NCBI GenBank assembly: GCA_002454975.1
Contig: DKJZ01000013.1
Coordinates: 1 to 64,000, forward strand
Source: Hylemonella sp. UBA6679
GTDB lineage: Bacteria > Pseudomonadota > Gammaproteobacteria > Burkholderiales > Burkholderiaceae_C
Reading direction: 5' to 3'
DNA length: 64,000 nt
The position numbers and the translations under genes were made by a program. This document shows positions 33,111 to 41,139 of the stretch, piece by piece. How positions within the stretch are numbered: the stretch's first letter is position 1; each line of letters begins with the position of its first letter. The notes under the pieces are model-generated. The model was not told where the DNA came from. It saw nothing but the letters and a program-made list of their open reading frames with translations, and searched no databases.

Positions 33111-35054
33111 TTAATGGCTGGCCGGTACCAGCATGTGGGCGGCGTAGACCAGCACAGGCAGGCCAGATTCGCCCGGCAACTTGGGCAGCACGCCCACCAC
33201 GCCAGGCACACGCCGCATCACCGGGCTGGGCGCTTGAAGCACCACCTCTTGCTCGCCCATCACCCCGCGCAGGGCGAGGGCTGGGCTGCGCCCCGTGAAC
33301 TGCCAAGCCTGGGGCTCGCTCACATCGGGGCAGCCCTGCGTGGGCACGGCAAATTTGACATCACCCGCCTGCAACAAACGCACCGTGCACAGCACATGGG
33401 TGGCCGGCAGCGTCAGGCTCAGGGTTTGCCCATCGAGCTCAGCCTCGCCCAAAGCACGACCCTCTTCGAGCGCACGCACCAGACCCTCTGGGCGCAAGGT
33501 GTGCGAGGCCTGCACCGCCACACGAACTTGCGTGGCTTGTGGCCACAGGCGCAGTTGCAAGCGCAGCGCTTGGCCCTGGGCCACCTCGCCCATGCTCAGC
33601 GCTGCGCCAGGCAAAGCCACATCCAGCCAGGCCGCCAGCGTTTGCAAAACGGGTCGGGGCAGCGCGATGTCGTCGCCAAAAATGTCTAAGCCAGCTTCAG
33701 GCACGGCTTGTCGCAAGGCTTTGTGCAAACGCGGCGCAATGCTGCGCACATACAACAAGCGCGGTTGATCTGGCCCCAGCACAGGCGAGCTGAGCGGCTT
33801 GGGCAGGGGTTCCTCTTGGCGTGACGCTTGCACTTGCACATCAGGCCCAAGGTCTTGAGCTTGGTCTTGAGCGTGTTCTTGAGCGTGTTCTTGAGCTTGG
33901 TCTTGAGTTTGCTCTTGAGCGTGGTCTTGAGGCGCTGGGTCTGAGGCCGGGCTGAGCGCAGGGGGCCAGTTGTCGAGTGCGGTGGTGACACCATCGTTCA
34001 CCTCAGGGGTGCCGCCTGCGGCCAAGGTTTGCATCAGGGTGTGGATGTGCTGCGTGGCGTTCACCAACACCTCGGCCTGCGCGGGGAACACGGCAATCAT
34101 GCGCCGAGCGCGGTTCAAAGCGGCACTCAGGCTGGCCACGGGTGTGGCCAAGGCGTGCAAGCCCGCACTGCTGAGCAGTTCTTGCAAAACCTGCGCGAGC
34201 ACCCCCACGGCCGGGGCCAAAGGGCGGCTGGGTTTGGGCGCCCAAGCCAGCAACTCTTGGTGAAGCTCGGCCGACCACTGCAGCGCCTGGGTCAACACCA
34301 CGGGCTGTAAATCGGGTGGCACAGGCCCGTCGCGCAAAGCAAGGGGTTCGAGTACCACAGGTTCAGGTTCAGGTTCAGGTTCAGGTTCAGGCTCAGGTTC
34401 TGGTGTTTCAGCCACGGTCTCAGGCACCACTTTCGCCTCAAGCTCCAGGGTGTTGGCTGGTTCGTTCCAGTTCAGGTCGATGAGCTCGGCGCTTTGGGGG
34501 AAAGCCTCGATCATGTCGAGAATTTGCACGTCCAGGTCTTCGTCGTCTGGCAGGCTCAGTGTGATGGCTGGCACAGGCTGCTGACCGTAAGCAGCGTGGA
34601 TGGCCTGCAGCACACCGCCAAACACCGGCTGGGCCGCCAGGCAATGGCTCAAAACTTCATGGGCCAGGCTGGTCTGGATCGAGGCGGCTTCTGGGCGTTT
34701 GCGGTAAGCCGTGAACTGGCGCAGCACCTGCGAAACCAAGCGTTTGTGCGCCAACGCAAGGGGGGAAGGCTGCAGCGCGATGCGCTCAAACAAGCCCGCA
34801 GCCAATTGCCAAAACGCGCGCGACAACAAATCGGGCGCGCCCTCAGACACGCCCAGGCAAAGTTCACTCAAACGGGTGGCAGCCGCCGCATCGCCTGTGC
34901 GCAGCACGCCCAGCACTGCGGTGTCCACCTCGGTTTGCAAGTCAGCGGTGGCTGGCTGCGCCGCCACGGGCTGCGGCAAGGCCAGGTCGTGCCAGAGCCA
35001 GGCAGCGGGGTCGCTCACAAGCTCTTGCTCGGGGGGATCAGACAAGCCGCTCAT
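33111..35054 (-). CDS. degenerate ChpA/CheA-like protein, probably without kinase activity
   Basis: A 647-residue protein that at first looks like an orphan. The C-terminus reads like the end of a CheA/ChpA kinase. LPATHVLCTVRLLQAGDVKF then AVP resembles the ATPase-to-CheW junction, and VMGEQEVVLQAP with VMRRVPGVVGVLPKLPGE and VLVYAAHML resembles the CheW-like GeqEVVVK...vpGvaGatxLgdG pattern. Upstream, LDIFGDDIALPRPVLQTLAAWLD sits where CheA has its H-N box region, but the N, G1 and G2 ATP-binding motifs and any Hpt histidine are missing. Two low-complexity linkers (EP dipeptides near 218-231, AQE/AQD units near 373-401) separate the helical parts. ATG 35054 is chosen after the rubredoxin stop. 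No receiver domain remains. Confidence 0.6.
   Translation of the reverse strand: MSGLSDPPEQELVSDPAAWLWHDLALPQPVAAQPATADLQTEVDTAVLGVLRTGDAAAATRLSELCLGVSEGAPDLLSRAFWQLAAGLFERIALQPSPLALAHKRLVSQVLRQFTAYRKRPEAASIQTSLAHEVLSHCLAAQPVFGGVLQAIHAAYGQQPVPAITLSLPDDEDLDVQILDMIEAFPQSAELIDLNWNEPANTLELEAKVVPETVAETPEPEPEPEPEPEPEPVVLEPLALRDGPVPPDLQPVVLTQALQWSAELHQELLAWAPKPSRPLAPAVGVLAQVLQELLSSAGLHALATPVASLSAALNRARRMIAVFPAQAEVLVNATQHIHTLMQTLAAGGTPEVNDGVTTALDNWPPALSPASDPAPQDHAQEQTQDQAQEHAQEHAQDQAQDLGPDVQVQASRQEEPLPKPLSSPVLGPDQPRLLYVRSIAPRLHKALRQAVPEAGLDIFGDDIALPRPVLQTLAAWLDVALPGAALSMGEVAQGQALRLQLRLWPQATQVRVAVQASHTLRPEGLVRALEEGRALGEAELDGQTLSLTLPATHVLCTVRLLQAGDVKFAVPTQGCPDVSEPQAWQFTGRSPALALRGVMGEQEVVLQAPSPVMRRVPGVVGVLPKLPGESGLPVLVYAAHMLVPASH
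33852..33935. repeat. seven 12-bp tandem units, (D/E/H/Q)AQ-type coding repeat
   Basis: Seven consecutive 12-mers of the form GTCTTGAGCKTG, for example GTCTTGAGCTTG and TTCTTGAGCGTG. They encode on the minus strand a four-residue period such as DQAQ/EHAQ in the ChpA-like protein. The unit length preserves frame, so copy-number change would only alter linker length. Confidence 0.9.
34361..34402. repeat. hexanucleotide tandem repeat encoding an EP-dipeptide linker
   Basis: Seven units of GTTCAG (one GCTCAG, last GTTCTG). On the minus strand these code for alternating Glu-Pro in the ChpA-like protein. It is a candidate for length polymorphism without frameshift. Confidence 0.9.
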
Positions 35055-35094
35055 TCGATGCGTGGTCGATGCGTAGGCCCCCGGGCAGGGCTGT

Positions 35095-35268
35095 TTAGAT
35101 TTGCACCATCTCAAAGTCTTCTTTGCGGGCGCCGCACTCGGGGCAGGTCCAGTTCATGGGCACATCGGCCCACAGGGTGCCTGGAGCAATGCCGGTGTCG
35201 GGGTCACCTTGGGCCTCGTCGTACATCCAGCCGCAGATCAAACACATCCAGGTTTTAGTTTCAGTCAC
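35095..35268 (-). CDS. rubredoxin
   Basis: A 57-residue iron electron carrier. The two cysteine knuckles WMCLICGWMYDEAQGDP and WTCPECGARKEDF bind one Fe. The start is GTG at 35268 (MTETKTW), with AAGG about 15 and AGAAG about 9 bases upstream. Longer in-frame reading to 35526 would cross into the divergent thiD gene. It has the size and motifs of a bacterial rubredoxin; the redox partner is unknown. It is divergent from thiD-hemL. Confidence 0.94.
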   Translation of the reverse strand: MTETKTWMCLICGWMYDEAQGDPDTGIAPGTLWADVPMNWTCPECGARKEDFEMVQI

Positions 35269-35365
35269 AGCACTTCTGCCTTCAAATAGAATCAATTGTA
35301 AGAGGCGCATGACACCGCACGTTGGCCTTATTGGGATATTCTGCCTCACCAAGAACCGTTTACTC

Positions 35366-36292
35366 ATGTACAGTCCGCCCCCTTTCGACGAGGCCCAGGC
35401 TTCAACCCAGCCCGCCTCCGTGCTGGTGTTCAACAGCAACGACCCGTGCGGTGCTGGCGGTCTGTCGGCCGACATCACGGCCATTGCCTCGGTGGGCGCG
35501 CACGCCATGCCGGTGGTCACGGGCACCTATGTGCGCGACACCGCAGAAATTTTTGACCACATCGGCTTTGAAGAAGACGCGGTGTCTGAGCAAGCGCGCA
35601 CGCTGCTCGAAGACGCCACGGTCAACGTCATCAAGGTGGGCTTTGCCGATTCGCCTGAAGCCTTGAGCGCGATTGCAGAAATCACCTCCGACTACCCTGA
35701 AACCCCGGTGGTGGCCTACATGCCCAACCTCTCGTGGTGGAACGAGGTCAAGATTGACCTCTACCAGGACGCCTTCAAGGAGCTGGTATTGCCCCAAACC
35801 ACAGTGCTTGTGGGCAACCACAGCACCTTGTGGCGCTGGTTGTTGCCCGACTGGGGCAGCGACAAATCCCCCACCGCGCGCGACATTGCCAAAGCCGCTG
35901 GCGAGGTGGGGGTGCCCTACACCCTGGTGACAGGGATTCCAGCGCCTGAGCAGTTCATCGAAAACACCCTGGCTTCGCCGCAAAGCGTGATGGCTACGGT
36001 GAAATTTGAGCGCTTTGAAGCTATTTTTTCTGGCGCTGGCGACACCCTGAGCGCCGCGCTGGCCGCCATGCTGGCCGGCGGCAGCGAGCTCACCGACGCC
36101 TTCAACGAGGCCACTGGCTTTCTTGACCATGCGCTCAACGGCGGCTTTCGCCCTGGCATGGGCCACGTGATTCCCGACCGACTGTTTTGGGCACACCCCG
36201 AATCCGAGGATGAGCCCAGCGCCGAGCAAGACGGCGACGAAAGCCCCTCCCCCCTTTCTTTTGAAATGCCTCCCCATGACACACAACATTGA
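35366..36292 (+). CDS. thiD: hydroxymethylpyrimidine/phosphomethylpyrimidine kinase-like PfkB protein
   Basis: A 308-residue ribokinase-fold kinase, probably acting on hydroxymethylpyrimidine (phosphate) for thiamine synthesis. The N-terminal substrate region reads NSNDPCGAGGLSADITAIA where typical ThiD has DPSGGAGIQAD. The C-terminal catalytic motif is IFSGAGDTLSAALAAML, with the base Asp retained. The tail after residue 280 is acidic and Pro/Ser-rich. I chose ATG 35366 (MYSPPPFDEAQ); an ATG at 35310 would add 19 residues. Its 3' end overlaps the hemL start by 17 bases. ThiD is the best call, but the substrate loop is somewhat divergent. Confidence 0.8.
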   Translation: MYSPPPFDEAQASTQPASVLVFNSNDPCGAGGLSADITAIASVGAHAMPVVTGTYVRDTAEIFDHIGFEEDAVSEQARTLLEDATVNVIKVGFADSPEALSAIAEITSDYPETPVVAYMPNLSWWNEVKIDLYQDAFKELVLPQTTVLVGNHSTLWRWLLPDWGSDKSPTARDIAKAAGEVGVPYTLVTGIPAPEQFIENTLASPQSVMATVKFERFEAIFSGAGDTLSAALAAMLAGGSELTDAFNEATGFLDHALNGGFRPGMGHVIPDRLFWAHPESEDEPSAEQDGDESPSPLSFEMPPHDTQH

Positions 36293-37580
36293 CCGTAACG
36301 TTGACCTGTTCGAGCGCACCAAGCGCGTGATTCCTGGGGGCGTGAACTCGCCGGTGCGGGCGTTTCGCGCTGTGGGCGGCACGCCGCGCTTTGTCAAACG
36401 TGCGCAAGGTGCCTACTTTTGGGATGCCAACGACCAGCGTTACACCGACTACATCGGCTCTTGGGGCCCGATGATTTTGGGCCACGGCCACCCGGCGGTT
36501 GTCGAGGCCGTGCAAAAAGCGGTGCTCGAAGGCTTCTCTTTTGGTGCGCCCACCGAGCGCGAGGTGGAGCTGGCCGAAGAAATCATCAGCCTGGTGCCCT
36601 CCATGGAAATGGTGCGCTTGGTGAGCTCGGGCACCGAAGCGGGCATGAGCGCTATCCGCTTGGCGCGTGGTGCCACAGGCCGCACCAAGTTCATCAAGTT
36701 CGAAGGCTGCTACCACGGCCACGCCGATGCTTTGCTGGTCAAAGCCGGCTCGGGCCTGGCCACCTTTGGCAACCCCACCAGCGCAGGCGTGCCTGCCGAG
36801 GTGGTGCAGCACACCCTGGTGCTGGAGTACAACAACGTGGCCCAACTCGAAGAAGCCTTTGCCCTGCACGGCAAAGAGCTGGCCTGCGTGATGATTGAGC
36901 CGATTGCCGGCAACATGAACTTTGTGCGCGCCTCCGTGCCCTTCATGAAGCGCTGCCGTGAGTTGTGCACCGAGTACGGCGCGCTCTTGGTGTTTGACGA
37001 GGTGATGACCGGTGTGCGCGTGGCCTTGGGCTCAGCGCAAAGCGTGTACGCCCAAGCCATTCCGGGCTTCAAGCCCGATGTCACCGTGATGGGCAAAACC
37101 ATTGGCGGCGGTATGCCCCTGGCCGCCTTCGGTGGCCCGCGCGCGATCATGGAACAAATGGCCCCACTCGGCCCGGTTTACCAAGCTGGCACTTTGAGCG
37201 GCAATCCAGTGGCCACCGCTTGTGGTTTGGCCACGCTGCGTGAGATCCGCAAGCCTGGCTTTTTTGAAGGGCTGAGCGCACGCACCCAGTCACTGGTGGA
37301 TGGTTTGAAAGCCGCCGCCGCGGCCGAGGGTGTGCCCTTCAGCGCCGATTGCCAAGGCGGCATGTTTGGCTTTTTCCTCTTGCCTGAGCTGCCCAGCAAC
37401 TACGGCCAGGTGATGAAAATCGACTCGCCCATGTTCAACAAACTCTTCCACGGCCTGCTCGACCGCGGTGTCTACATTGCCCCGGCTTTGTACGAAGCGG
37501 GCTTTGTGAGCGGCGCGCACAGCCAGGCTGATATAGACGCTACCGTGGCCGCTGCGCGCGAGGTGTTCAAGTCGCTGTGA
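36276..37580 (+). CDS. hemL: glutamate-1-semialdehyde 2,1-aminomutase
   Basis: PLP enzyme that makes 5-aminolevulinate from glutamate-1-semialdehyde, the entry to haem synthesis by the C5 route. The 434 residues open MTHNIDRNVDLFERTKRVIPGG with VNSPVRAF. The catalytic lysine is Lys274 in VMGKTIGGGMPLAAFGG, and LLVFDEVMTGVRVALG binds the cofactor ring. The start is ATG 36276, overlapping the end of thiD, so the two are co-transcribed. A hairpin terminator follows 45 bases after the stop. Confidence 0.96.
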   Translation: MTHNIDRNVDLFERTKRVIPGGVNSPVRAFRAVGGTPRFVKRAQGAYFWDANDQRYTDYIGSWGPMILGHGHPAVVEAVQKAVLEGFSFGAPTEREVELAEEIISLVPSMEMVRLVSSGTEAGMSAIRLARGATGRTKFIKFEGCYHGHADALLVKAGSGLATFGNPTSAGVPAEVVQHTLVLEYNNVAQLEEAFALHGKELACVMIEPIAGNMNFVRASVPFMKRCRELCTEYGALLVFDEVMTGVRVALGSAQSVYAQAIPGFKPDVTVMGKTIGGGMPLAAFGGPRAIMEQMAPLGPVYQAGTLSGNPVATACGLATLREIRKPGFFEGLSARTQSLVDGLKAAAAAEGVPFSADCQGGMFGFFLLPELPSNYGQVMKIDSPMFNKLFHGLLDRGVYIAPALYEAGFVSGAHSQADIDATVAAAREVFKSL

Positions 37581-37614
37581 GTTCAGGTGTGATGTGAACT
37601 TTGCGCTGAAGGCC

Positions 37615-37680
37615 AAAAAAAGGCGCTACATATTTTGTAGCGCCTTTTTTATAGGTGGCAAGGGCCAGAGGCCAATTGAG
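37615..37680. terminator. bidirectional terminator built from a dispersed-repeat copy
   Basis: Between hemL and the convergent purH: AGGCGCTACA (37621-37630), loop TATTT, TGTAGCGCCT (37636-37645). The stem is flanked by A6 on one side and T5 on the other, giving a perfect 10-bp stem usable in both directions. Its core GCTACATATTTTGTAGC is the 17-bp module of the dispersed repeat. The second block, GGGCCAGAGGCC at 37662-37673, follows at the same 20-base spacing. Confidence 0.9.
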
Positions 37681-37697
37681 CCTCTGAGCTTGGCGCA

Positions 37698-39275
37698 TCA
37701 ATGGCGGAAATGGCGCACGCCCGAATACACCATGACCACGCCGCGCTCGTTGGCAGCGTCAATCACCTCTTGGTCGCGCATGGAGCCGCCGGGCTGAATC
37801 ACGCAGGTGGCACCTGCGTCGACCACCACATCGAGGCCATCGCGGAAGGGGAAAAACGCGTCGCTGGCCACCGCGGTGCCTTGCAATGTCAAGTTGGCGT
37901 GGCCAGCCTTGATGCTGGCAATGCGCGCGGAGTCCAAGCGACTCATTTGACCCGCCCCCACGCCCATGGTCATGCCGTCTTTGCAAAACACAATCGCGTT
38001 GGATTTCACAAACTGCGCCACTTTCCAAGCAAACATCAAATCATCCAATTGCTGCGGGGTGGGTTGCCTGACGGTCACGACTTTCAAATCAGCCGTCGTC
38101 AACACATGGTTGTCGGCGGTTTGAAGCAACAGGCCCGAACCAATGCGCTTGATGTCAAACGCGTTGCGGGTGGCGGCCACGTCAGCAGGCATCGCAATTT
38201 GCAGCACGCGCACATTCACCTTGCTCTTGAACACCGCCAGGGCTTCAGGCGTGTAGCTTGGTGCCATGAGCACTTCGACAAACTGTTTGCTCACCGCTTC
38301 AGCCGCGGCTTGGTCCACCTCGCGGTTGAAGGCAATGATGCCGCCAAACGCTGAGGTCGGGTCGGTCTGGAAGGCTTTGCTGTAGGCCTGCAGGGCATCG
38401 GCACCCACGGCCACACCGCAGGGGTTGGCGTGCTTGACGATCACGCATGCAGGCACGTCAAAACTCTTGACGCATTCCCACGCCGCATCAGCATCGGCAA
38501 TGTTGTTATAGCTCAGCTCTTTGCCCTGCAATTGCGTGGCGGTGACCAGCGAGCCGGGGGCAGGCTGGATGTCGCTGTAGAAGGCTGCCGACTGGTGCGG
38601 GTTCTCGCCGTAACGCAGGTCTTGCAGCTTGGTGTATTGCGCGTTGGACTGCGCGGGGTACTCGGCGCGCACCGGGCTGGGCTGGCCCACGCTTTTCTCA
38701 AAATCAATCGACGACAGGTAGTTGCTGATGGCGCCGTCGTACTGGCTGATGCGGTTGAACGCTGCCACGGACAACTCAAAACGCAAGGCATCGCTCAACT
38801 TGCCTGCTTTCAAACCGGCCAGCACCGCGGGGTACTGCGAAGCATCGGTGATCACCGCCACGTCTTGCCAGTTTTTGGCCGCACTGCGCACCATCGCCGG
38901 GCCGCCGATGTCGATGTTCTCGATCGCGTCTTCGAGCGTGCAGCCAGGCTTGGCCACGGTGGCTTCAAAGGGGTAGAGGTTGACCACCAAAATGTCGATG
39001 GTGTCGATGTTGTGGTCCTTGAGCGCAGCCATGTGCTCGGGCACATCGCGGCGGGCCAGCAAGCCACCGTGCACTTTGGGGTGCAGGGTTTTCACACGGC
39101 CGTCGAGCATCTCAGGAAAGTGGGTGACCTCGGCCACCTCGGTCACGGGCAGGCCTTTGTCGGCCAACAATTTGGCGGTGCCGCCCGTGGAAATCAGTTT
39201 GATGCCCAAGGCATGCAGGGCTTGGGCAAATTCAACGATGCCGGTTTTGTCGGAAACAGAAAGAAGGGCGTTCAT
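37698..39275 (-). CDS. purH: bifunctional AICAR formyltransferase / IMP cyclohydrolase
   Basis: Last two steps of de novo IMP synthesis. The 525 residues begin with the cyclohydrolase domain MNALLSVSDKTGIVEFAQAL, with LISTGGTAKLL and LHPKVHGGLLARR. The formyltransferase domain contains LRYGENPHQSAAFY, the catalytic VKHANPCGVA and SDAFFPFRDGLD with GATCVIQPGGSMRDQEVIDA in two runs. Its ATG overlaps the fis stop by ATGA. It converges on hemL. The ruvC gene often found beyond purH is not here. Confidence 0.97.
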   Translation of the reverse strand: MNALLSVSDKTGIVEFAQALHALGIKLISTGGTAKLLADKGLPVTEVAEVTHFPEMLDGRVKTLHPKVHGGLLARRDVPEHMAALKDHNIDTIDILVVNLYPFEATVAKPGCTLEDAIENIDIGGPAMVRSAAKNWQDVAVITDASQYPAVLAGLKAGKLSDALRFELSVAAFNRISQYDGAISNYLSSIDFEKSVGQPSPVRAEYPAQSNAQYTKLQDLRYGENPHQSAAFYSDIQPAPGSLVTATQLQGKELSYNNIADADAAWECVKSFDVPACVIVKHANPCGVAVGADALQAYSKAFQTDPTSAFGGIIAFNREVDQAAAEAVSKQFVEVLMAPSYTPEALAVFKSKVNVRVLQIAMPADVAATRNAFDIKRIGSGLLLQTADNHVLTTADLKVVTVRQPTPQQLDDLMFAWKVAQFVKSNAIVFCKDGMTMGVGAGQMSRLDSARIASIKAGHANLTLQGTAVASDAFFPFRDGLDVVVDAGATCVIQPGGSMRDQEVIDAANERGVVMVYSGVRHFRH

Positions 39276-39505
39276 AACAGGTGGTGGTCAAGCAGTTTCT
39301 TGCGGAGGGTGTTGCGGTTCAGGCCCAGCCATTGCGCCGCGCGGGATTGGTTGTGGTCGGCATGCTGCATGACCACCTCCAACATGGGTTTTTCGATGAT
39401 GCCAATCAACATGTCGTAAATCCCATCGGGTTCTTCGCCACGCAGGTCCTGAAGGTAAGACTCCAGGCTGGTGCGTACACAGTCTTCGATGTTCTTTTTG
39501 CTCAT
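39272..39505 (-). CDS. fis: DNA-binding protein Fis
   Basis: Nucleoid-associated activator of 77 residues. The C-terminal helix-turn-helix ADHNQSRAAQWLGLNRNTLR is the canonical Fis/NtrC-tail motif. The N-terminus is shorter than that of E. coli Fis (98 residues), as is usual in betaproteobacteria. It overlaps dusB upstream (ATGA at 39502-39505) and purH downstream (ATGA). The dusB-fis pairing is conserved across Proteobacteria, so fis expression is tied to that of dusB and purH. Confidence 0.95.
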   Translation of the reverse strand: MSKKNIEDCVRTSLESYLQDLRGEEPDGIYDMLIGIIEKPMLEVVMQHADHNQSRAAQWLGLNRNTLRKKLLDHHLL

Positions 39506-40542
39506 GCCAACAACTCCATAGATGTAGCCAGACGCTCGGCCTGCAGCACCGGCAAGCGGTCCATCTGCTGGGCTAAGCCGTCAAAAAACAGACCGACCGC
39601 TGCGAGCTGCGCGGCACAGTCATCCAACAGGTTCATGTTGGTGCGAAACGCCTCGCCGCCAGGCAATGCGCGCACGTACCAACCAATGTGTTTGCGTGCG
39701 GTGCGCACGCCCGTGAACTCGCCATACAGCGCGTAGTGCTCGTGCAAATGGTCGAGCAACAAGCGCCGTACCTCGGCCACCAGCGGCGGCGCAAGGTGTT
39801 CGCCCGTGTTCAAAAAATGGGAGATCTCACGAAAAATCCAGGGCCGGCCTTGCGCAGCGCGGCCCACCATCAAGGCATCGGCGCCGGTGTAGGCCAGCAC
39901 CTCACGGGCTTTTTCTGGGCTGTCAATGTCGCCGTTGGCCACCACCGGCACGCGCACCGCAGCTTTGACCGCGGCAATGGTGTCGTACTCAGCAAAGCCT
40001 TTGTAACCCTGCTCGCGGGTGCGGCCATGCACGGTGATCATCTGCACGCCCGCACTTTCAGCGGCGCGCGCCAGGGCCTCGGCGTTTTTATGCGCGGCAC
40101 ACCAGCCCGTGCGCATCTTGAGGGTGACCGGCACGTGATGCGGCTGGGCCGCGGCCACAACTGCCTCGATGATCTCAAGCGCCAAGGTTTCGTTTTGCAT
40201 CAAGGCCGAGCCCGCCCATTTGTTGCACACTTTTTTGGCCGGGCAGCCCATGTTGATGTCGATGATTTGCGCACCGCGATCAATGTTGTAGCTGGCGGCT
40301 TCGCGCATCATCTGGGCGTCCGTGCCGGCAATTTGCACCGCAATCGGCCCGGTTTCACCGGTGTGGTCGGCGCGGCGCGAGGTTTTGAGGGTGTGCCACA
40401 AATCTTTGCGCGAGGTCACCATCTCGCTGACCGCATAACCCGCGCCCAGCTGCTTGCACAGCTGACGAAACGGCCGGTCAGTGACGCCCGCCATGGGGGC
40501 CACCATCAAGGCGTTCGGTAAGGCATAGGGGCCGATGTTCAT
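39502..40542 (-). CDS. dusB: tRNA-dihydrouridine synthase B
   Basis: FMN enzyme that reduces uridine 17 region positions of tRNA to dihydrouridine. The 346 residues start MNIGPYALPNALMVAPMAGVTD. They have the catalytic cysteine region DINMGCPAKKVCNKWAGSAL, the VTVKMRTGW-like VTLKMRTGWCAAHKN, VHGRTREQGYKG and VVANGDI. ATG 40542 is chosen; a TTG nine bases upstream would add three residues. It heads the dusB-fis-purH unit with four-base overlaps at both junctions. Confidence 0.95.
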   Translation of the reverse strand: MNIGPYALPNALMVAPMAGVTDRPFRQLCKQLGAGYAVSEMVTSRKDLWHTLKTSRRADHTGETGPIAVQIAGTDAQMMREAASYNIDRGAQIIDINMGCPAKKVCNKWAGSALMQNETLALEIIEAVVAAAQPHHVPVTLKMRTGWCAAHKNAEALARAAESAGVQMITVHGRTREQGYKGFAEYDTIAAVKAAVRVPVVANGDIDSPEKAREVLAYTGADALMVGRAAQGRPWIFREISHFLNTGEHLAPPLVAEVRRLLLDHLHEHYALYGEFTGVRTARKHIGWYVRALPGGEAFRTNMNLLDDCAAQLAAVGLFFDGLAQQMDRLPVLQAERLATSMELLA

Positions 40543-40655
40543 CGCGGGCAAATCGGGGTGGTGTGTGACAGGACGCGTATTTTATCTGCTCAAAATTTCA
40601 GCAATTGAAATGCGGTTCCAGCAAAGCGCTAAGCTCTGGGCATCCACCACTGACC

Positions 40656-41117
40656 ATGCAACACTTGCTTGATATTTTGGCCTTGCCCCAAGTGGGCCTG
40701 AGCACCCTGTTTGCGGTGGCTTTTGTGTCGGCCACGCTCTTGCCCTTGGGCTCAGAGCCTGCGCTGTTTGCGCTGCTCAAACTCAACCCGGATATTTTTT
40801 GGGCAGCTGTTTGGGTGGCCACGGCGGGCAACACCCTGGGGGGTGCTTTGACCTGGGCCATGGGCTGGGGCTCCAAAAAACTTCTGAAGGCCGACAACAG
40901 CACCGAGCACCGCGCCTTGCGCTGGCTGCAGCGCCTGGGCCCCAAAGCCTGCTTGCTGAGCTGGTTGCCCGTGGTGGGCGACCCCCTGTGCGCGGTGGCT
41001 GGCTGGCTCAAACTGCCCTTTTGGCCCTGCGTGTTCTACATGGCTGTGGGCAAATTTTTGCGCTACTGGACCATGACGGTGGCGCTGTTGTGGGTGTTTC
41101 CGGGGGGCATCGCTTAG
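40656..41117 (+). CDS. YqaA family membrane protein (VTT/DedA-like)
   Basis: A 153-residue inner-membrane protein with about four hydrophobic segments (for example LSTLFAVAFVSATLLPLGSE and IFWAAVWVATAGNTLGGALT). The motifs GSEPALFAL and TAGNTLGGALTWAMG are typical of the YqaA/SNARE-associated (VTT) group. KACLLSWLPVVGDPLCAVAG matches the family's re-entrant P-rich loop. DedA-type relatives act in lipid carrier or membrane homeostasis; for YqaA the role is unclear. The start is ATG 40656. It is single, divergent from dusB and convergent with the exporter operon. Confidence 0.85.
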   Translation: MQHLLDILALPQVGLSTLFAVAFVSATLLPLGSEPALFALLKLNPDIFWAAVWVATAGNTLGGALTWAMGWGSKKLLKADNSTEHRALRWLQRLGPKACLLSWLPVVGDPLCAVAGWLKLPFWPCVFYMAVGKFLRYWTMTVALLWVFPGGIA

Positions 41118-41139
41118 GCTGCAAGCTCAGCCCAAGCCT

